In this document: positions 6,148-9,391 of the stretch, in pieces
Layout of the letters: every line of letters starts with the position of its first letter
How positions within the stretch are numbered: the first letter of the stretch is position 1
NCBI GenBank assembly: GCA_017500625.1
Contig: JAFVYX010000039.1
Coordinates: 1 to 9,391 of the forward strand
Source: Clostridia bacterium
GTDB taxonomy: Bacteria > Bacillota_A > Clostridia > Oscillospirales > CAG-272
Length of the DNA stretch: 9,391 bases
Direction of reading: 5' to 3'
Notes under the pieces: generated by a model
Told to the model about the DNA's origin: nothing
Seen by the model: only the letters and a program-made list of their open reading frames with translations
The model's database searches: none
Program-made: the position numbers and the translations under genes

Positions 6148-6570
6148 TTACTCCGTGACAACGCCCTTCTTGAGAATGACGTTGGCGTAGAGGGCGCTCT
6201 CGCCCGTCATCACGACGGCGTAGGCCTTTTTGGCACGCTCATAGAACGCAAAGCGCTCGATCTCTTGCATCTCGGCATCGGTGTGGGGCGCGATGATGCG
6301 GCGGTACTCGTCCCAGATCGGTGTCTCAACGGGGTCGCCCGGCACCTTGGCCATAAGATACACGGGCGCCTCGTAGGTATCGAGAGGAAAGAGCTTCAGA
6401 ATGGCCTCGAGAAGCTCCGCCGTCCCGTGCCCGTCACAGCGGAGGCACTGTTTGCCGTGAGACTGCCCCGGAAAATTGCCGTCTCCGATCACGATCTCGT
6501 CGCCGTGGCCCATTTCCATAAGCACCTTGAGAAGCTCGGGCGAGAGGATCGAGGGAATTCCTTTTAACAT
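6148..6570 (-). CDS. fucU: L-fucose mutarotase family protein (RbsD/FucU)
   Basis: A 140-residue protein, the same length as E. coli FucU, which interconverts the alpha and beta anomers of L-fucose and related sugars in the cytoplasm. The match is collinear: MLKGIPSILSPELLKVLMEMG, then GHGDEI with H22 (the family's catalytic histidine), GDGNFPG (29-35), LRCDG (43-47), FAFYERA (107-113) with Y110, and ILKKGV (132-137). DGN replaces the DAH of E. coli FucU; this site varies among homologues. No other fucose genes are visible. It is the last gene of a unit with an SGNH hydrolase and a MATE transporter, so the physiological sugar may not be fucose. An AAGGAG ribosome binding site precedes the ATG. 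The 96-base spacer to the MATE gene shows no promoter or terminator that I can defend. Confidence 0.92.
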   Translation of the reverse strand: MLKGIPSILSPELLKVLMEMGHGDEIVIGDGNFPGQSHGKQCLRCDGHGTAELLEAILKLFPLDTYEAPVYLMAKVPGDPVETPIWDEYRRIIAPHTDAEMQEIERFAFYERAKKAYAVVMTGESALYANVILKKGVVTE

Positions 6571-6666
6571 AATAGTTTCTCCTTTTTGTCGGCAGCTGCA
6601 CCGCCGTTTTTGGTTTTTATCGCCTCCGCCCCTCGCCCTTCGCAGAGAGGCAGAGTATGGTTTTCT

Positions 6667-8064
6667 TTACATACTCGCGTTTTTCGCAGGGAGTGGTTCG
6701 TTTTTTTCCTGCAACGGAGCGAACTCCCTCCGCAACCGCCTTACGGTCGGGAAGAAGAAGCAGCAAAGCGTGAGCCCCGAGGCCACCCAGCCGATCGGCC
6801 AGATGAGATAGAGGAAGGTAAGCGAGGGGACGTGCGGGAACACGAAGTACACCCATGGGAAGCGAATGGCACACATAAAGATCATCGTACAGACCATAGG
6901 CACGATCGGGCGGCGCATACCCTTGAGGGACACACCGAGGGTTTCGTTGATCGCGCAGAGGAAATACATGCTGGAGATAAGCACCATCTTCTGCCGTGCA
7001 AATTCGAGAACCTCGGGATCGCTTGACATCAGGGAGCCAAGCTGGGTTGAGAAGATCGCGGAAAGCGAGCCGAACACGCCGCCCACCGCCAGGGTGATGA
7101 GCATGCCCCTGCCAACGGCGCCCATGGCGCGCTTCATGTTCTTATTGCCCACGTTCTGGCTGACATACGGCATGACCGCGTAGGTGGGCGCCATGACCAG
7201 CTGATAGATGAGCCCGTCAAAGGTATTGGCGATCGAGATGCCCGTCGTGGCCAAGGGGCCAAAGGTGTTGACGGCGGCCATGATGATGACGTTGGCCACC
7301 GAATAGAGCGCCTGCTGGGCCCCCGTCGGAACGCCGATGAAAAGCATCTCCCGCAATTCGCTTCCGTAGAGTCGCAGGTGCTGCGTCTTCAGTGCCACCG
7401 TGCTCTCGTTCTTCGCGATCGCGCGGAGCACCATAAAGCACATATATCCCCAAGACGCGATCGTGGCAAGGCCAACGCCCAGAACGTCCAGCTTAAGGAG
7501 TACAACGAAAAGGAACGTCAGGAGCACCTTGATCGCACCGCCCGTCATGGAATAGACCATGGTCCGCCGTGTATCGCCCGCCGCCCGTAGGATCCCGGCG
7601 CCAAAGTTGTACACCATAAGCAGGGGAACGCCGAGGAAGTACAGACGGAAGTACAAAACCGCCGGCGCCATAAGGACCTCCGGGCAATTCAGCATTCGCA
7701 TAAAAAGCGGCGCCATGGCGATGCCGACGACCGAAAGAAACGCACCGCCGAGGGTGGCAAAGAGGATCGAGGTGCCGATGCTTCTTTGCACGCGCTCTCG
7801 GTCGCCCCGACCGATCGCACGGGCGATGACGACCGTGTTCCCCGCGGAGATACCGATGAGAAGTCCCGTGATCGTGGAGATCAAGGAGCCGCTCACGCCC
7901 ACCGCCCCCGCCGACAGGCCGTCCGCGTTGCCGGTCTTGAGCATGGTCATATCGATGATGTTATAGAGCGATTGCAGCACGTTCATGACCATGATCGGTA
8001 GGGTAATGGTCAAAAGGCCCCGAAAAATGGAGCCGGAAAGCATATTTACCTCTCTCTTCGCCAT
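6667..8064 (-). CDS. MATE-family multidrug/organic cation efflux transporter
   Basis: A 465-residue membrane protein with about 12 hydrophobic segments in two homologous halves, the standard MATE layout. These antiporters export cationic or other organic compounds using a sodium or proton gradient. Family marks are the N-terminal ITLPIMVMNVLQSLYNIID (20-38), SAGNTVVIARAIGRGD (73-88), GAGILRAAGDTRR (155-167) and, in the second half, SQNVGNKNMKRA (302-313) and LKGMRRPIV (380-388). The C-terminal 20 or so residues are polar and lie outside the membrane. The ATG at 8062-8064 has an AAGGAG site with 7-8-base spacing. It lies 48 bases after the SGNH gene and shares its promoter. The exported substrate cannot be inferred from sequence. 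Confidence 0.93.
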   Translation of the reverse strand: MAKREVNMLSGSIFRGLLTITLPIMVMNVLQSLYNIIDMTMLKTGNADGLSAGAVGVSGSLISTITGLLIGISAGNTVVIARAIGRGDRERVQRSIGTSILFATLGGAFLSVVGIAMAPLFMRMLNCPEVLMAPAVLYFRLYFLGVPLLMVYNFGAGILRAAGDTRRTMVYSMTGGAIKVLLTFLFVVLLKLDVLGVGLATIASWGYMCFMVLRAIAKNESTVALKTQHLRLYGSELREMLFIGVPTGAQQALYSVANVIIMAAVNTFGPLATTGISIANTFDGLIYQLVMAPTYAVMPYVSQNVGNKNMKRAMGAVGRGMLITLAVGGVFGSLSAIFSTQLGSLMSSDPEVLEFARQKMVLISSMYFLCAINETLGVSLKGMRRPIVPMVCTMIFMCAIRFPWVYFVFPHVPSLTFLYLIWPIGWVASGLTLCCFFFPTVRRLRREFAPLQEKNEPLPAKNASM

Positions 8065-8112
8065 AGCACTTCTCCTTGCGGTCGATGACGTTATCGGGTG
8101 CGGAGGTGCCCG

Positions 8113-8763
8113 TCAGCCCTCACCGAGGTTCGCTATCACCTGATAGCAGATCTCTTTCATGCCCCGAGCCGTCGGATGCGCCGCGATTTTATCAATATCG
8201 CAAAGCTCCACAAGCTCCACCCCCGTTCTTTGCGATGCGTTTCTCATGGCGTCCAAAATCTCGCGCTTGATGCCGCAGTTGGCGATAAACACCACGCGGG
8301 TGCCGGGGTGATTCGTTTTCAAGGTGATCATAAAATAACAGATGGCGTTTATGACGTTATAAAGGTCGCTCTCGCTGAAATCGGAGTACTGCTCTGCGCC
8401 AAGCGGGGCATTCGACCAGCTGTCGTTGGTCCCGCCGAAAACAAAGATCGTATCCACGGGGTTTTCCTTGAAAAAGCCCGTCTCCCAAAGCCGTCGGTAT
8501 CGGTAGATAAAGGACGAGCTTGACGAACAGTCGCCCGCATATCCCGTATAGCCGATGGTAGAGCCCGACCAGCTGTCGTTCAAAACCAGCGTGGCCCCCG
8601 TCCGCTTGATCAGCCGCCCCCACCACGTTTGTTCCGCACGCATCCTTGTGACCGGCTGATCGGGAGCGCGCCCCTCATCGCAGTAATAATGCGCATACCC
8701 CTTGGGGATATGATCCTTGTGCGTGGAATAGCTGTCTCCGAAGATCACAAAGCGTTTGATCAT
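8113..8763 (-). CDS. SGNH/GDSL hydrolase family protein (probable esterase)
   Basis: A 216-residue protein of the SGNH hydrolase fold, whose members are esterases, lipases or carbohydrate deacetylases. Block I is FGDSYS (8-13) with predicted nucleophile S11. Block II glycine is likely G67 in SWSGST. Block III is GGTND (110-114) with N113. Block V is AAHPTARGM (194-202) with catalytic H196. The usual DxxH aspartate is not at -3; D191 or D189 lies a little further upstream, as I recall for some carbohydrate-esterase relatives. There is no signal peptide, so it is predicted cytoplasmic. The AAGGAG site lies 12 bases before the ATG, longer than usual, but no better in-frame start is visible and the protein starts properly with MIKRFVIFGDS. 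It is the first gene of the unit with MATE and fucU. Confidence 0.92.
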   Translation of the reverse strand: MIKRFVIFGDSYSTHKDHIPKGYAHYYCDEGRAPDQPVTRMRAEQTWWGRLIKRTGATLVLNDSWSGSTIGYTGYAGDCSSSSSFIYRYRRLWETGFFKENPVDTIFVFGGTNDSWSNAPLGAEQYSDFSESDLYNVINAICYFMITLKTNHPGTRVVFIANCGIKREILDAMRNASQRTGVELVELCDIDKIAAHPTARGMKEICYQVIANLGEG

Positions 8764-8792
8764 ATTGAACGGAGTCTCCTTTATTTTCGGGT

Positions 8793-8822
8793 CCCGGGCC
8801 GCCCCTCGGCGTCTCCCCCGGG
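8793..8822 (-). repeat. GC-rich hairpin in the SGNH leader
   Basis: CCCGGG at 8793-8798 can pair with CCCGGG at 8817-8822, enclosing a second stem GCC/GGC (8801-8803 with 8808-8810). It lies in the roughly 65-base leader between the promoter and the ribosome binding site. No T-run follows it on the minus strand. It may stabilise the message or modulate translation; nothing identifies a known riboswitch. Confidence 0.4.
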
Positions 8823-8834
8823 TGTCCTTTTCCC

Positions 8835-8863
8835 ATTATACCACCCCCTCTGCCCGATGTCAA
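8835..8863 (-). promoter_or_regulatory. Consensus sigma-A promoter of the SGNH-MATE-fucU unit
   Basis: On the minus strand TTGACA (8858-8863) and TATAAT (8835-8840) are separated by exactly 17 bases, a full consensus match. The predicted start near 8828 gives a leader of about 65 bases. Confidence 0.93.
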
Positions 8864-8940
8864 GGAGACGGTACCTCTTCACCGACGGCAGGACAGGTGA
8901 GTGAGCGAAAAGACAAATCTTGCGTTTTCGCGAAACGATA

Positions 8941-9006
8941 CCCCAAGGATAGGGAGAAATGAAGCGAGCGCTACGCCAAGCGCGCATTTCGACCATATCC
9001 GCGGGG
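8941..9006. repeat. Long imperfect nested hairpin
   Basis: Four stems nest in order. CCCC (8941-8944) pairs with GGGG (9003-9006). GGATA (8947-8951) pairs with TATCC (8996-9000). GAAATG (8956-8961) pairs with CATTTC (8985-8990). GCGCT (8968-8972) pairs with AGCGC (8979-8983). They are separated by short internal loops and capped by a 6-base loop. This totals 20 base pairs over 66 bases, resembling a folded RNA or a palindromic repeat unit. Confidence 0.55.
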
Positions 9007-9013
9007 AGGGAGA

Positions 9014-9044
9014 AGCGGGAACCTGCGACAGCTTGCGGAGCAAG
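9014..9044. repeat. 31-bp direct repeat, copy 1
   Basis: Identical over 31 bases to 9361-9391. The bases before the two copies differ, so the left boundary is real. The right boundary is unknown because copy 2 meets the window edge. The repeat ends in half of a small hairpin (GCTTG...CAAGC, 9031-9045). Confidence 0.9.
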
Positions 9045-9046
9045 CG

Positions 9047-9159
9047 GTCGGTGAACGGGCAGTGCCACGGCCAAGGCAGGGGCGCTCGAATACCTAAAGG
9101 TACTTCCTCGCTCCGCTCGGTCGCCGCATCGCCTTCGGCGCACTGCCCCGTTCACCGGC
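9047..9159. repeat. Long inverted repeat enclosing smaller hairpins
   Basis: The left arm 9047-9065 pairs with the right arm 9140-9159 over about 19 base pairs, with one bulged C and one G-T pair. The 74-base interior includes the small palindrome TACCT-AA-AGGTA (9091-9102) and a CGCC-TTC-GGCG hairpin (9130-9140) that touches the right arm. The arrangement would fold as a branched structure at DNA or RNA level. Confidence 0.65.
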
Positions 9160-9180
9160 AGGGGGAGCAAAGAGGGGCGC

Positions 9181-9221
9181 AAAAAACAAAAGAAAAGGAG
9201 CGCACTTTGTGGGTGCGCCCC
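9181..9221 (-). terminator. Probable Rho-independent terminator for a minus-strand gene to the right
   Basis: GCGCAC (9200-9205) pairs with GTGCGC (9213-9218) around a 7-base loop, and can be extended by two or three G-C or G-T pairs. On the minus strand the stem is followed by a T-rich run over 9181-9197. It would end a transcript coming from beyond 9391. Confidence 0.6.
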
Positions 9222-9247
9222 CTCTTGGCTTACACTGCTGGGTGAGC

Positions 9248-9279
9248 AAAACCAAAACGCCACGGGGCGGCGTTTTGGT
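9248..9279 (-). terminator. Second terminator-like hairpin
   Basis: A perfect 11-bp inverted repeat (9251-9261 with 9269-9279) has a 7-base loop. On the minus strand its 3' arm ends GGCGTTTTGGT and is followed by TTT, then GCTC. The T-run is short, so activity is less sure than for the next hairpin downstream. Confidence 0.5.
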
Positions 9280-9360
9280 AAAGCGAAGTCCTCGACGCAG
9301 GGAGTTAAAGGAGCATCTATGATGCGACGCACAACGACCATGCGGCAGGACAGGCCGCGT

Positions 9361-9391
9361 AGCGGGAACCTGCGACAGCTTGCGGAGCAAG
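9361..9391. repeat. 31-bp direct repeat, copy 2 (cut by window edge)
   Basis: An exact copy of 9014-9044, located 347 bases further on. It is still identical at the last base of the window, so the true repeat may be longer. Confidence 0.9.

Larger units (their letters stand above)
8864..9391. other. Gene-free, hairpin-rich intergenic region
   Basis: About 0.5 kb without a convincing gene on either strand. Open frames here are arginine- and serine-rich and show no recognisable family. The region instead holds a chain of inverted repeats: 8941-9006, 9031-9045, 9047-9159, 9200-9218, 9251-9279, 9313-9325 and 9342-9358. It also holds a 31-bp direct repeat (9014-9044 and 9361-9391). Two of the hairpins read as terminators for a minus-strand gene beyond the right edge. 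It could be a family of dispersed intergenic repeats or encode a structured RNA. No tRNA, rRNA, tmRNA, RNase P or SRP signatures were recognised. Confidence 0.7.

Noticed and set aside
8764..8828. Riboswitch in the SGNH leader
   Set aside because: The leader is short, has one GC hairpin, and lacks any recognisable aptamer motif or a terminator before the gene.
8781..9341. 186-codon minus-strand frame over the right-hand spacer
   Set aside because: It runs across two hairpins, a direct repeat and the SGNH promoter, has low-complexity arginine/serine content and matches no family.
9094..9390. 98-codon minus-strand frame at the right edge
   Set aside because: It spans both terminator-like hairpins and the repeat, and has no family signature.
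9014..9391. CRISPR array
   Set aside because: There are only two copies of the repeat, spaced 347 bases apart, with no regular short spacers and no cas gene nearby.
8864..9391. Known structured RNA such as tmRNA, RNase P RNA, SRP RNA, 6S RNA or a group II intron end
   Set aside because: None of their conserved sequence blocks could be found by reading either strand.

Overview
This window appears to be chromosomal DNA from a GC-rich, Gram-positive-type bacterium, most likely a clostridial (Firmicutes) gut or anaerobic species. The evidence is strong AAGGAG-type ribosome binding sites, near-perfect TTGACA-17-TATAAT promoters, short Rho-independent terminators, and a gene set common in such genomes (XRE/PAP2 pair, FucU, MATE, GH28, Cof-type HAD phosphatase). 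The exact lineage cannot be read from this window.

All nine supported genes lie on the minus strand, so transcription runs from high to low coordinates. From right to left there are four transcription units, each with a readable promoter. Unit A has its promoter at 8835-8863 and contains an SGNH/GDSL hydrolase, a MATE transporter and a FucU-type sugar mutarotase, ending at the terminator at 6115-6140. Unit B has its promoter at 6083-6111, directly against that terminator. It contains a DUF1835/DUF3658-like protein, a glycerate 2-kinase and a glycoside hydrolase family 28 (polygalacturonase-like) protein, ending at the hairpin at 2403-2430. Unit C has its promoter at 2332-2360 and contains a membrane-anchored XRE regulator overlapping a PAP2 phosphatase by the ATGA junction, ending at 1011-1036. 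Unit D has its promoter at 972-1000 and contains a Cof-type HAD phosphatase followed by the start of an MBL-fold hydrolase that runs off the left edge.

Units A and B suggest carbohydrate and sugar-acid metabolism: a probable carbohydrate esterase, a sugar mutarotase, a cytoplasmic pectin-type glycosidase and a glycerate kinase. Any pathway link between them is inference. The GH28 protein has changes at several canonical catalytic positions, the glycerate kinase has an altered GGSAT motif, and the PAP2 protein lacks the motif-2 histidine.

The right-hand 0.5 kb (about 8864-9391) has no convincing gene. It is packed with inverted repeats and carries a 31-bp exact direct repeat whose second copy is cut by the window edge. 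It also holds two terminator-like hairpins oriented for a minus-strand gene beyond the window. This is the least explained part of the sequence. I saw no definite new defence or mobile system.
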